From Sarcophilus harrisii (taxonomy: Eukaryota > Chordata > Mammalia > Dasyuromorphia > Dasyuridae), in NCBI RefSeq assembly GCF_902635505.1, contig NC_045427.1, positions 91,055,460 through 91,119,459 on the forward strand: 64,000 nucleotides of DNA. The letters are read 5' to 3'. Positions 25,144-36,919 of the stretch are shown here, piece after piece; the first letter of the stretch is position 1, and each line of letters begins with the position of its first letter. A program made the translations under genes and the position numbers. Below the pieces are notes generated by a model, which saw only the letters and a program-made list of their open reading frames with translations, had not been told where the DNA came from and made no database searches.

Positions 25144-25160
25144 AAGAATGACTTGAGTAA

Positions 25161-25959
25161 GGAGTTTCAGGACTTTTTAGCAGAACAAACTGCTCCAGAT
25201 AGCCTGGCAGGTCTGATGGATATGTTCATCCAATTAAATAATAGAACAGACAAGAAAATAGAAGTGTAAGACCAAAAATATTGGGGAATATTGATTGACA
25301 GACCACAGAGATCACAGTCTGTGTATCTGAGGGTGAATTAACAATAACAGGTTATCCAGGGTTAGCAACTTAGGAGACTCTACAACTTGTGTTTTAGATA
25401 TTGAGACCTAGATCAGCTCAGCCAAGATCAGTGACTCAGAGATCAGGATGTTCAAGAAGAACTCATAAGCAGTAAGAAGGACAGGGTGGCAAATTAGACA
25501 CTTATTTCCAGCCAGAGACCTCACAGCTATACTTGGCCCTATGGATTTATATTTCTAATGTGGGAGGCTAAGTCAACTGGCTCAATCATTCATTCATCTC
25601 TGTTGGAGATGTAGAAAATGACCTTCATTAAGACTTAGATCAGAAGAGTGAGTCAGAGCTATTTCATGATTCTACTCTAAACAAAAAGTTAACTCTAGAA
25701 TTACCCTAAGAAAATAATTAAAAATTGCAAGCTGAGATTAGAATAGAAGAATGATGAAAAAACATCAGTGAACTGAGCCTCTAAATTTAGGATGCCATCA
25801 CAAGTGGACAGAACTCTGCAAGAAATAAGGAAGGAAATATTGAAGTCCTATTTAGCACTATCAAGCCCTCTAAAAAGATATCCATAAAGGAGAACATATA
25901 GGAATGTCTGAAGAGTGCCCAATAAAGAAGCATCAAGACAAACCATCAAGACCTATTCT
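25161..25959. other. Intergenic, no gene recognised
   Basis: No repeat or coding sequence recognised between the L1 target duplication and the next L1. Confidence 0.4.
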
Positions 25960-26545
25960 TTATTTGTGTGAATTCCCATCAGTTAGAGAATGGTTGAATA
26001 AGTTATGATATATGAACCTAAAATTATTGTTCTATAAGAAATGATGAGCAGGCTGATTTCAGAAAAGCCTGGAAAGACTTACATGAACTGATGCTGAGTG
26101 AAGTGAGCAGAACAAAGAAAACATTGTACATAGCAATAATAAGATGAACTTGTGGCTCTTTGCAACAAAGAGTTGATTCAAGGCAATTCCAATAAATTTG
26201 GCATGGAAAGTGCCATCTGCAGCCAGATAGATAAAAGTATGGAGACTGAACACGGATCAAAGCATAATATTTTCACCTTGTTGTTGTTTGTTTGCTTATG
26301 TTTTTTCTTTCTGATGGTTTTTTCCCTTTTGATCTATTTTTCTCCTGTAGCATGATAAATTTGAAAATATGTTTAAAAGAATTACACATGTTTAAACTAT
26401 ATCTAATTGCTTGCAGTCTTGTCAGGGAGGGAAGGGACAGAGAAAAATTTGCAACACAAGGTTTTGTAGAGATAAATGTTGATAACTATTTTGCATATAT
26501 TTGGAAAAATAGAATACTATTGGGGAAAAAATAACTTATTCCTTG
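25960..26545 (+). mobile_element. L1 3' fragment
   Basis: Begins cccatcagttagagaatggt, then tgatgctgagtgaagtgagc and gtagcatgataaatttgaaa, and ends after aaatagaatactattgggg. It shares its 3' UTR type with the L1 ending at 17444. Confidence 0.85.
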
Positions 26546-27154
26546 GCAGACCCACCAGCCTAGCCAACAGATAAACCAATGAAAAACAAGAGATTTCACT
26601 CTGCTCCCACTACCATATGTTAAGTGTTTCCTTGAAGATAGTTTAAAATTTAACTAATTCATAGGTAGTTTTCATGACTCTGGTACTATCAAGGACAGTT
26701 TTGAAAGGTATTTTCTTGCCCCAACCTAAATATTAATAAATCCTTATTGAGAGAAGGCAAGTGCATTTAAGGGAGGGAACAGCAGGAACAAACAAAAACA
26801 AAAACAAACAACTCCCCCATAATTTGTCTTGAGGGGCTCCTCTTTGTGTCAGATAAAAACCACTGGAAATAAAGGTAAAATTGTGGTAATCAGTTTTAGG
26901 CAGGTTTTGACTGGGGAGTACCACAAAAGAATGATACTACTGTTTTTGAAAAAGTTGCCCCAGAAACAAAAAATTACTTTATCTCTTAGGAATAGCTAAT
27001 AATAGAGAGCAGCCGAGCAGCAGGTAGCAGGAGCATCTGGGTGCAGATGAAGAGTTCCAGCAGTTTTCCTGCAAAGAGGCAATAAGCCATGGCTGTGGAG
27101 GTAGAGGAGCACAAAAGTGAGTAATGTCTACTTTCTAGGAGACAGGGTCATGTG
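26546..27154. other. Intergenic, no gene recognised
   Basis: A short GC-richer part around 27010-27110 stands out against AT-rich surroundings, but shows no frame or splice context I can support. Confidence 0.35.
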
Positions 27155-27420
27155 AGGCATCTAGGGGATTCAGTGGTTCCAATACTCAGTCTAAAGACAG
27201 GAAGACCCAAGTTCAAATACTTTCTCAGACACTTATTAGCTGTGTGACTCTAAGCATTGCACAGAATCTCTGTTTGCCTCAGTTTCCTCATTTGTAAAAG
27301 GGGGATAATAATAGCATCTGTCTCCCAGGATTATTGTGAGTACCAAATAACATTACAAAGTGTCTGGCACATTGCAAGTATTATGTAAATTTATCATCAT
27401 TATTATTATGTGAGTTATTC
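27155..27420 (+). mobile_element. CORE-SINE (MIR/THER type), forward, near full length
   Basis: Head gcatctaggggattcagtgg, core gcctcagtttcctcatttgt then aaaagggggataataatagc, and tail ctggcacattgcaagtatt plus (ATT)n. One of the better preserved SINEs here. Confidence 0.92.
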
Positions 27421-27544
27421 CAACAAAGATGCAACTATGGATCATGAATTGTTGATATATCCTATATTCTAAGTTTACTGATTTGGGAATCTACTGTAAA
27501 GCATACCTCTTTGTGTATGAGGATATTTCCCTTGCTAATTGCTA

Positions 27545-27790
27545 TGCTAATATATCTCCATAGAAATAATAATTTCATATATTTAAAGAGTTTCCAAAGC
27601 ACTTTATGTATGGTGTCTTGCTTTGAACTCCAGAAAAATACCAAGAGGTAGGTGCTACAATTTACATAAATGAAAAGTAAGGTTCAAAGAGATTAAAAGA
27701 TTTATAGATGTAAACCTGCCAAGTGTCAGATGAAGGTATTTCATACAGGTTTTCCTAACAACCAGTCCATCCTTCTATCCATGCTGGGAT
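27545..27790 (-). mobile_element. CORE-SINE (MIR/THER type), reverse
   Basis: Tail atatttaaagagtttccaaag, core agaggtaggtgctacaattt, gattaaaagatttatagatg, and head ccttctatccatgctggg. Decayed. Confidence 0.7.
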
Positions 27791-29449
27791 TTTCTAACCA
27801 AAATTGAAGAAGTAATGATAGATGCTGAAAGAGCAGATTCTATTTTACTCAATCAAGCCACAGCTAAGCTGGTTTGGCTCCAAGTCCAGTTTTCCAATGT
27901 GAGTTCCAGTCTTCAAAGAGGCTATATTCTATTAACGGAAAGGAGATATTTACATAAATCACTGGGATCCGAAAGTCCCATTAAGTTTGTTCTTGGTAAG
28001 GCAGATTTTTAAAAGCTCTGATTTCACAGAATCACATTTGAAAGTGTGATTATGAAGCATATGAATGGTTTAAAAAGTCAAAACTTTTTTAACAAATGGG
28101 CTAGAGATTGAGTTCCCAACTCTACACCTGGAATCATCATTCTTTTCTTTGTGGCTTCCAGAGCTGTCCACTCAATTTCAAGCCTCAAATAAAGGAGCAC
28201 TAAGTAATATAAGGACAAGGTCAACTACAAGTGTTAAAGAGAAATAAAATTAGTAACTCAGATGTGGTCTTAAGCAGAAAATAGGACACCATTAGAAACA
28301 GGTGGCAGTCACACCCATCTAAAGTAAGGCAAGGAGTGACCAACACTAGTTTCTGGTTTCTGTATTTTTTCTCCGTCAGTATTCCAGACACTTGAATAAG
28401 CACCCTGCAGGGTGAAGGCGAGGGAAAGGGACAGAATCATCTACCTTTCTGTTTGGATTCTGTCTCTCATAACCCCCAAAAGTTTTGAGTTTGAGGATAG
28501 GAATTACATGTTTTAGCTGCAACCAGCAGCCCTAGGGGTATTACTACTCCATGCTTCCCTGTGTTTCAAAGAGGAATCCTGTCTCCTCTCTCTTTTCCTC
28601 TTGTCCTTTCTCCTTTCCATCTCTGGATAGTGTCTTCATCCTACCTTATCCCCAATTATTTCACTGCTGGTCTCATTAGCTTGCTCTCTTCCTTTGATAA
28701 AATCAATTCCAACTTGCAGGGTCTTTAGCCACTTGGGATTCTTTTAAAGTGGCCAAATAATTATTCTCAATTCTTGCCTGAAGGACTCCTGAATAATGTG
28801 GAGATTAAAATCATCCCACCTACAATAAGAAAGACTGAGGCAGAAGTCTGTGCCAATGGCACATTAATAAATGGTCCACAATCCCCTCCAATGAAATGGA
28901 CTTCATATCTTCCTCATGATCTGGGATGACTCCTCATTTCAGGGCTAAATATCCAGTTATTTCAGAACAACTCTACCAAATACAGAATAATTCCACTGAT
29001 TGACATGTGAGGCATCAGCTAAAATAAGCAATATGTCAGTACTGTCACAAGTTGAGTGGAGGAAGGATTATCTCCACATAAGATGGGCAGGCTTCTCCTT
29101 AGGTTGAGCAGGGGGAAATGGTACAAGCTATGTGGTCATAAGATGGTTATCTGTTCCTATTGGACAAGTGATTGGTCCAGAGTTATAGAAACATTTTGGG
29201 GGACTTACCATGTAGTTGGTTATTAAGTGGGACTTGGTCATCATCACAAAGCAGAACAAGAGTGGAAGGTTTTTGGTAAACAACCTGTTAAGCAAATGAA
29301 CTTAGAATGTATATCTCACAACCCTGGGACCTTATATAAAAATCTTTTAAATGATTTTTATCAAACTGATTAATACTCATTGGAATAGAGTAAGAGTTCA
29401 AAATAAATTACTTCTCTCAATAACTATGTCACAAAGTAAGTCAAGAGTG
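27791..29449. other. Intergenic, no gene recognised
   Basis: 1.65 kb with no repeat or coding sequence I can name. Mixed composition with a few GC-richer parts near 28400-28450 and 29030-29130. Confidence 0.35.
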
Positions 29450-29670
29450 TGGAAAAGAAGCCCATAATATTATGAGAACTCATAGGAAGGAGAGATCACT
29501 TTTGGATGAAAAATAATAGAAGGCTTCATTGAAAAAAAAAAGTCCTTCACATGATACTTGATATATGACTATGGTTTCATCTTGTAGAAACAGAATAATA
29601 TATTGGGGAATAAGGTGTGAGAAGTATGGAAAGATAGGAAGAAGCTACCTTATAAAGGGCTTTCTCTTTC
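29450..29670 (+). repeat. Ancient unclassified interspersed repeat
   Basis: ggggaataaggtgtgagaag, gaaagataggaagaagctac and ttataaagggcttt follow the order of an old mammalian repeat with gggagtaaggtgtaagaaga and gggctttaaa. Weak but ordered. Confidence 0.4.
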
Positions 29671-30844
29671 CCCATTATCTCAGGCAAAAACATACTTAGG
29701 TTTGCCCAATCTTCCTTAATCTTTCTTCCTTTTATCCTTAAATACCACAAAATTCATGTTTCCCCTATTTCATTGGCTCATTGACAAGTTTGCTAATCTT
29801 GGACAGAGTAAATTATAATAAGGTGTTAATACATGATAGTGATGTGGAATATTAACTTTTCCCAAGGATATCTGTGTTTTAAAGGGTTTTTCTGTACAGG
29901 TGAATTTTTAAAGCAGAAGAATGTCAAGTACCAAGGCATTCTGGATATAAAATGATTTAAATGTCATCCCAACCTTATGTATAAAATCAAGACTTGGAAA
30001 CAAAACATAAGACTGTTAAATAAAAGGGCAAGGCAGTGGGGTGGAGCCAAGGTGGCAGAAAGGAGACATGTCTTTCTGAGCTCTTCCCATGGCCTCAAAC
30101 TAACTGCAAATCCAACCTCTGAACTGATTTTGGAGAGACAGAACCTATGAATAGTGGGAGTATAACAAATTACCAGCAAAAGATAAATTTTAAGCTCTCC
30201 AGAAAAGGTCTGTTTCAATCGGGCATGGAGGGAGGCAGGCCAAATGCAAGCAGACGGAGCACAGATTCCAAGTGCAGGCAGCTCACAGTCCTGGGGTGGT
30301 GCAGGATCCACCCACTGGAGAACCTACAGGAACAAATCTACAGCATTGGTGTCTACTCTACCCTCATTACAACCCAATAGATCAGCAGATATGTTATAAA
30401 ACATCCAATACAAACACAAAACATAAATAATGAACCCTTAAACCCCAGACTTACACGGGACCTAGCCACATTCAACCAAGTTCCAGAAATCAGTCAGCAC
30501 TGACCCAGCACAGCTGCTGCTGCTTGTAGAGGAAGCCTGGATAATCTCCCTTGCCTTAAAAGCAGATCTCAACTATTTTTAAAAAATGAGCAAAAAAAGC
30601 AAAAAGAACTTTGACAGATAGTTTTTATGATGAAAGAGAAGAACAGATTTCAAACCCTGAGGTCACTAAAAGCAGATCATCTCAAAATGAAGCCCTAAAG
30701 GGCTATATAAATTGGTTTCCATATCACAAAAAATTGGAAGAAATTAAAAAGGATCTTAAAAGAGAGCTCAAAGAAAAATGAGGAAAGGAAATGAGAACTT
30801 TGCAAGAAGATTTGGAAAAGGAAACACAGAAATTATCTGAAGAA

Positions 30845-31130
30845 AACTCCTTAAAAATAGATTTAGTGAAATGGAAAAAGCCTATAACTCCTTACAAAAT
30901 AGATTGACAAAATGGAAAAAGAAAACAACTCCCTGAAAAACAGAATTTGTGAAATGGAAAAAGAAATTAACTCCTTAAAAAAACAGAATTTGTGAAATGG
31001 AAAAAAAATCCGTAGAACAAAATAATTCATTTAAAAATTCAATTGGCCAAATAGAAAAAGAAATGAAAAAAAGTAACTGAAGAAAATAATTCACTAAAAA
31101 TCAAAACTGAACAAATAGAAATTAATGACT
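30845..31130 (+). repeat. 42-bp tandem repeats in L1 ORF1 (coiled coil)
   Basis: About six imperfect units of roughly 42 bases, each aactccttaaaaacagaatt...gaaatggaaaaagaaatt, equal to 14 residues (two heptads; NSLKNRICEMEKEI type). They make the trimerising coiled coil of the ORF1 protein. Confidence 0.85.
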
Positions 31131-31381
31131 CAGTGAAACATCAAGAATCAGTCAAGCAAAACCAAAAAGAAAAAAAAAGAAAAATGTAAGAAAATGTCAA
31201 ACTGGCAAAACAACTGACTGGGAGAATAGGTCTAGGGAGAAACAATCTAATGATTTTTTGGACTTCCTGAAAACCATGATGAAAAAAGGGCCTAGACATT
31301 ATCTTTCAGAAAATTATCAAGGGAAACTGCCCTAATGTCCTAGAATCAGAAGATAAAATAGCCATTGAAAGGATTCACTGA

Positions 31382-31509
31382 GGGGCAGGTAGGTGTTGCA
31401 GTGGATAGAGCACCAGCCCTAAAGTCAGGAGGATCTGAGTTCTCAGTGTCTCAGACACTGTGTGACTCTAGGCAAGCCATTCATCCCCAATTGCTTCAGG
31501 AAAAAAAAA
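31382..31509 (+). mobile_element. Short tRNA-headed SINE with target duplication
   Basis: ggggcaggtaggtgttgcag, tggatagagcaccagcccta, then cagacactgtgtgactctag and a poly(A) tail. Flanked by ggattcactga (31371-31381) and gaactcactga (31513-31523), 9 of 11 the same. It sits inside the L1 ORF1, so it is younger than that L1. Confidence 0.9.
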
Positions 31510-32720
31510 GAAGAACTCACTGATCACCTCCTGAAAGAGACCACAAAAATGAAAACTTTAAGAATATTGTGGCTTAATTTCAGAACTCACACCAAGGAAA
31601 AAATATTGCAAGCAGCCAGAAAGAAACAATTCAAATACCAAGGAATCACAATCAGGATTATCCAGGACCTAGCAGCTTTCACCTTAAAGGATCAAAGGCT
31701 GGAATCTGATATTCCAAAAGGCAAAGGAATTTGGAATGCAGCCAAGAATAAACTATCCAGCTAAATGAAGATGATATCAATGATGCAAGTGAATTTCATT
31801 TATTTCTGATGAAAAGACAAGAGCTGAACAAAAAAAAATTTGATTTCCAAATGTAGAACTAAAGAGAAGCATAAAAAGATAAAAAGGAAAGAACTACTGA
31901 GAACTATATCTTTGTTATGGGTATACATAGAGAGTGCAGGTATAATTTGATTTTACTGTCATAATAAAAAAAAAAAAGAAATTAGAGGTGAAAAGAGGAT
32001 TGTACTGGAAAAAGAGAAAAGTTGAGGTAAAATAAGGGAAATTACATCTCATGAAGAGGCAAAGAAGACCTGTTATAATTGAGGGAAAGAATGGAGGAGG
32101 ATGAACATTGTGTGAATTTTACTCTCCTCAGATTTGGCTCAGTGAGAGAATATTAAACATATTTAATTTCAGAGTGAAACTTGTCACTTTATACAGAAGT
32201 AGGTTGGGAAAGAAAAGAAGTAGGCTAACAGAAGGGAAGACAGAAATAGTAGGGGAAAGATATAAGAAAGAGGGTGAGATTAAAAAGGATGAGGGCTACT
32301 TGAGGGAAGTGATAGAAGCAAAATACTTGGGAGGAGAAAAGAGGGGAAGAAATGAGAAAAGCATAATTTGGGGTAAATAAGAAAGCAGGAAATAAAGTAT
32401 TAGTCATTTTAACTATGAATGTGAATGGGATGAACTCTCCTATAAAATAGAAACAGATGGCATTGGATTAAAAGCCAGAATCCTACAATATGTTATTTAC
32501 AAAAAACACATTTAAAGCAGAGTGATACATACAGAGTAAAGGTAAAAGGCAAACGTGAAGACCCCAGATTTTGTGATAAGAATTCACTTTTTGACAAAAA
32601 CTGCTGGGAAAATTGGAAACTAGTATGGTATGGCAGAAACTAGACATTGATCCATATTTAACACTGTATACCAAGATAATTAAGATATTAGATATGTAGA
32701 TATGTAGATAGATAGATAAT

Positions 32721-33164
32721 TTGTCCAAGTTAATGAATTTTCTCAATTAAGAATACAAAACTAGTAAAAGGCCCCAAAACTGGAGGATAAATAAAAGTGT
32801 CAGAGTACTAGAAGCCATTGTATCAGAGGACTAGAAACAAAACATATTAGGAAAGTTGATAATGGTATTGCTTCTTCATCTCCTATTTGGCTGTGTACTT
32901 CTTGGAACTTTTCCATCATGTACCCAGAACCTTCATTATTCTGCAAGATGGAATCAGTCTTGATATTCAAACCTTAATAGTACCTTTTGCCCTTGTGATT
33001 GGAGGGTGGAGTGAAGATCTATACCCTAAATTTCCATTTAAGGAGGGTGTCCTGGTCAGTCATCTCTTCATTTCCCATTCAATTGCACTCCTTTGGACAC
33101 TTTCATCATACCCACCCCCCCATCCTGTACCCACTAGTGCACTTTTTCAAGTTCCTTTTCTGTA
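32721..33164. other. Intergenic, no gene recognised
   Basis: Short GATA-like run near 32690-32720 at the L1 edge, then unassigned sequence. Confidence 0.35.
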
Positions 33165-33300
33165 GTCTTTCCCCTTAGATAGTAAGTTCAGGGCAGAGAT
33201 CCCTCTTCTTTTTTTCTGTTTGTATTGCCATTGCTTAGCCCAATGCTTTACACAACAGTTGCTTGACAAATAATTTTTCACTGATTAATAGATCTTTTGT
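33165..33300 (+). mobile_element. L2 3' end
   Basis: ccttagatagtaagttcagg, gcagagatccc, then ttgcttagcccaatgcttta and ttgacaaataatttttcactg follow the L2 end (tagactgtaagctccttgag...cacagtgcctggcacatagtag...aataaatg). Confidence 0.7.
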
Positions 33301-33367
33301 CTTGTCCCCTCAGCAGGAATTTTCTTAGATGGAAATCAGAAATCATTTATATGCACCATCTCTAAGC

Positions 33368-33530
33368 TGGTCTGAAGTCAGAAAACCCGAGTTTTAGTCT
33401 TGATTCTTCCACAAACCTTTTGAATAATTTTGAACAAGTTACCTGGCTGCTCATCTGCAAAATGAGGAGCTAGGATTATATGAGTTCCAGAGTTGCTTTT
33501 ATTTTTAACTTTCTAAGGATCTATATCTAG
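33368..33530 (+). mobile_element. MIR, forward
   Basis: gaagtcagaaaacccgag, gaacaagttacctggctgc and tcatctgcaaaatgaggagc are in MIR order. Confidence 0.75.
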
Positions 33531-33589
33531 TCTCAATTTATCCTCTGATCCTGGTGGTAATAGAGTTTCCAGGAAAGCTTCACAACAGA

Positions 33590-33740
33590 ACTCTTAATAT
33601 CTTTGGGCTTCAGTATTTCTAAAGATGAAATGGGGATATAAATTACAGTGCCATTTATGTTACAAAAGGATTGTGAAAGTAAATAGAAAAGAGATTAGAA
33701 TGTCACATAGATATTATAATTACTATTTTCATGACCAATA
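33590..33740 (+). mobile_element. CORE-SINE core and tail, forward
   Basis: gcttcagtatttctaaagatg, gaaatggggatataaattac, then aggattgtgaaagtaaatag and a (ATT)-like end. Confidence 0.65.
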
Positions 33741-35224
33741 AAGAATATTATTTAATAAAGATCAATATATCTAGTGGTCCCTTCCTTTATGCTCTTGTTT
33801 CATCAGTCTTTCCCTCCTTCTCATTTCAGATTTACATAACTAACTCACTGCTGTAAGCTCATGTTTTATCCAATGATTTGTGATTGTTGGTATTTCTACC
33901 AGGAACTGAGAACAGGCTAAGGAATATTATAAAATGTTCACCTTCTCTGATATTTCAGTAATTTGGTAGCGGTAAAGACAAAAAAGACTTTATTCATTTA
34001 TCTATGGATTCAATTCTCCTCTATGCTCTGGTCCACCTCACCACAGATTGAAAAATAATTAAGAGCTGACTAGTTAAGTGTTGGCAAAGTCTCTTTTGAG
34101 TAATATTCCCTGAACCACTTAGTGAACTTTAAACCCAATAGTCTTACACAGTCATTTCAAATGTGAATTAACTTGTATCTGTTTTTTTTTTCAATCTGTG
34201 GATTTATTTCAATATGATATTTATTACTAAAAACTCTTAACTTACTTGTAAGCTATGATCCTGACCAAGGTTTTTCACATATCACATTGCATTTTAAATG
34301 TAATGGTGATTTTCTCCTGCAGTTTTGGAGCGCTTCAAAAAACACCAAATGGCATTACTTATAGTCTGTTCTCTTCAAACTTGACATTATACTTCATTTA
34401 CTTCTTAGTAGCTTCTTTATTGACTTGTAACTGTTCAATCTTCTAATTACATGATGTTAATATTTTAAAATTGCACACTTAGATTTCACTAATTTACAAA
34501 TTTAGATACTCATTGTTGTCAATCTTCCTTCATTATTCTTAATCTCACCATTTTATATATGTTCTTCAGCTTAGAACAGGCTTTTTCATCTTATCTGCTA
34601 GCTTTCAATACTTTATCTAAACTTACCTATAATTATATTTCCACCTGATTTAATAGACAGATTTGTGATGGTGACTATTGCTAAATGTTCACAACCATGT
34701 CCACATACCTTTAGATATGAATAAAAATAAGGGGAAAAAGTGAATTTTCCATAATTAAATCCATGATGAGTTACTATTAGAATGATGATTGTTATACAGA
34801 AGTGAGGATTACGAATAGGTCTTAAAATGTCCATTCTAAATTAAACCAGGTTGGCCTAAACCTCATATTATATATCTATAATATAAATGTCATATTTCAG
34901 GGACTAATTCATAATATATTAATTCTTTTTATAATAAGAAACTATTTCCAAAGTCTTAACTATAATATCTGAATTAATACAGCTTTTGACAGTGAATGGA
35001 AGCAGAAAAAAATCTAGCATGGAAAATTATGGCAACATATTTGATTCAAGAATCATAATACCATCAGTTGCTGGTAAGGGGATTCTAACTCCACTAATAC
35101 CTATCATGATGTCGTCTTGTCTTTGTACAGATGGTGTAGCCAAAAACCAATTGGGCATCTGCTGGTAAGCTTCTCTTAGCTGGGACTGGGCCTTGCACAA
35201 CAGATAAATAGTCTATTAGTATTT
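33741..35224. other. Intergenic, no gene recognised
   Basis: Long AT-rich stretch; no repeat or coding sequence I can name on either strand. Confidence 0.4.
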
Positions 35225-35295
35225 AGGGTCATATCCAGTGCTTAGTGGTTCAAACGTAGTAGGGGCTCAATAAATGTTTATTGAATTGGATCAAA
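35225..35295 (+). mobile_element. L2 3' end, short
   Basis: cagtgcttagtggttcaaac, gtaggggctcaataaatgtt, tattgaattgga: the last bases of L2. Confidence 0.65.
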
Positions 35296-35874
35296 GTTTT
35301 TCCCACTTGGCAAGTTCTCTTAGACCTTGCACTCCATTAGCATATTTAAAAAGAACTCTAGGTCAAATCTATTTATCCAAATACAAGCATATTAAATACT
35401 TATCTCCATAAGAGATGATTGGTTCTTGTAGTCAGTGGTGGCCAGGGCAGAATATGGCAAGATATAATAGTCTCTTTTCATAGGACACTGTGTGATGATT
35501 AAAGTGTAATCCTGAATCACTTCATAAACTCCTATCCTTATGATAATTAATTGAAAAATAAACATTTTCCAGAGAATATAACAATTCCCTCTGTTCCTTC
35601 AACATTGCTATGTAGGGGCTACTTAGTTGGTATTTGCCTATGCCCCCTAACACTGATGGGATCCATAACCACCTTTCCATGACTTTGAGAGGGGGTCATG
35701 ACTGGTTTCATAACTGGTACTTCCAGCCCATTTTACTAGGTTTAATATCTCCATCTTTGAAGATTGCTTCAATGACCATCCAAATTTCCAAAATTTCCAT
35801 ACCTTGTGTGAACATGTGACAAAATGCCTTTAAACATCGTAGACATCCAAGGAAGAATTGAATGGTGTTCAAGA

Positions 35875-35940
35875 TATGTAATAAGCCCAGCCCAATAACT
35901 GGCACAGAGTAGGCACTTAAATACTGTTGGATAAGTTACT
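35875..35940 (+). mobile_element. L2 3' end, short
   Basis: cccagcccaataactggcac, agagtaggcacttaaatact: the same L2 terminal region as at 35.2 kb. Confidence 0.65.
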
Positions 35941-36919
35941 GAGATAATTGTTCTTTTGGTGATGTTTCCTATGGATTTGCTGCAATTATAGGGTGAGATC
36001 TTTGTCTATTCACCTTGTCCATGGTTCATGGTTTCTCTCTCAGGTAGCTGTGGAAATGTGTTAGTGAACTATGTCATCATGTTCTCTCAATTTACAATTG
36101 GCCATATATTAATTATTACTACCATGTCAACATGAAGCGTATATGATGTATATAGATCAATTCTGCTTTGGATTTTGCCTATTATGAGAGAAATTTCTTT
36201 GTTCTTTTATTTCTGATAAACATTATTATGAATGAATTGACTTAGCATTACAAATAGTGTAATATAATATTTTAATCAATATAGAAAATGGATACAGATA
36301 TGCATGCTATTTCATTTAAAGAGAGAAAAAGTACAAACATTTCAGTTTCTGAGTAAATTGTTTTGACTGGTCTAGTTTTGTTTTGTTTTTTAATAGTTGT
36401 CAGTTGCTAGTCTGAAAGAATGATAAATTATGGGGTAGTCTGCACTTAAAACTACTTCTTGGTTGACATTATTTCCCAAAGGTCATTCAGATTTTGTGGG
36501 GGGAATATATTAAAAAGGTGAAAGGGGATAGTGTATTTATGAAACAATTAAATGAATTTAGATAACAGAGAATGTTTTTTTTTTTCCATTAAGCTTGATT
36601 TTTTAAAACATTACTGGAATAAGCTTGTCCTTAAAGCAAAAATGTTTCTGAAACTATAAAATGAGAACACATTAAAAAACACCTTTTTATGTTGTAGTTG
36701 AACCCCTTCTTTTTTAAATTTATAATTTTTAATCCATAAAAATAATGGAAAATATAAAATTTCCCCCTTTCAGTTATACCCTTTCATAATCATATGCTTC
36801 CAAAGAAGTAGATCCCACAACCTTTGTGATTTGTCACTTATTTTCCCCTCTTTCCTTAATCTTAGTTATTTTTTTCTTTAACAAAAAGATGTCATATATA
36901 GCTTAAAAAAATCCAAGTC
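35941..36919. other. Flank beyond the NRXN1 poly(A) site
   Basis: AT-rich, with no repeat or gene recognised. Because the repeat-free stretch continues here, a longer NRXN1 3' UTR isoform cannot be excluded. Confidence 0.35.

Larger units (their letters stand above)
30036..32720 (+). mobile_element. L1 with complete-looking 5' end, SINE insertion and internal deletion
   Basis: Starts gggtggagccaaggtggcag, a typical L1 5' UTR start. ORF1 begins MSKKSKKNFDR at 30586 with a stop at codon 12 in this copy. It continues as a coiled coil of 14-residue repeats (30845-31130) and a basic C-terminal domain (frame from about 31515: ILQAARKKQFKYQGITIRI, IWNAAKNKL). A SINE interrupts it at 31382-31509. 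After the ORF1-ORF2 spacer, the endonuclease start (attttaactatgaatgtgaa, 32406) is seen. At about 32550 sequence jumps to post-RT ORF2 (ttgacaaaaactgctggga), so most of ORF2 is lost. Confidence 0.88.

Noticed and set aside
27005-27115. Possible short exon in a GC-richer patch
   Set aside because: No matching splice sites with an open frame, no known protein similarity.
29030-29345. Possible LTR with a TATA-like ccttatataaaaatc
   Set aside because: No TG...CA ends or U5-like part found. The TATA-like string alone is not evidence.
31462-31764. 100-codon frame rich in Lys
   Set aside because: C-terminal domain of L1 ORF1 with its start in the SINE; not a gene.
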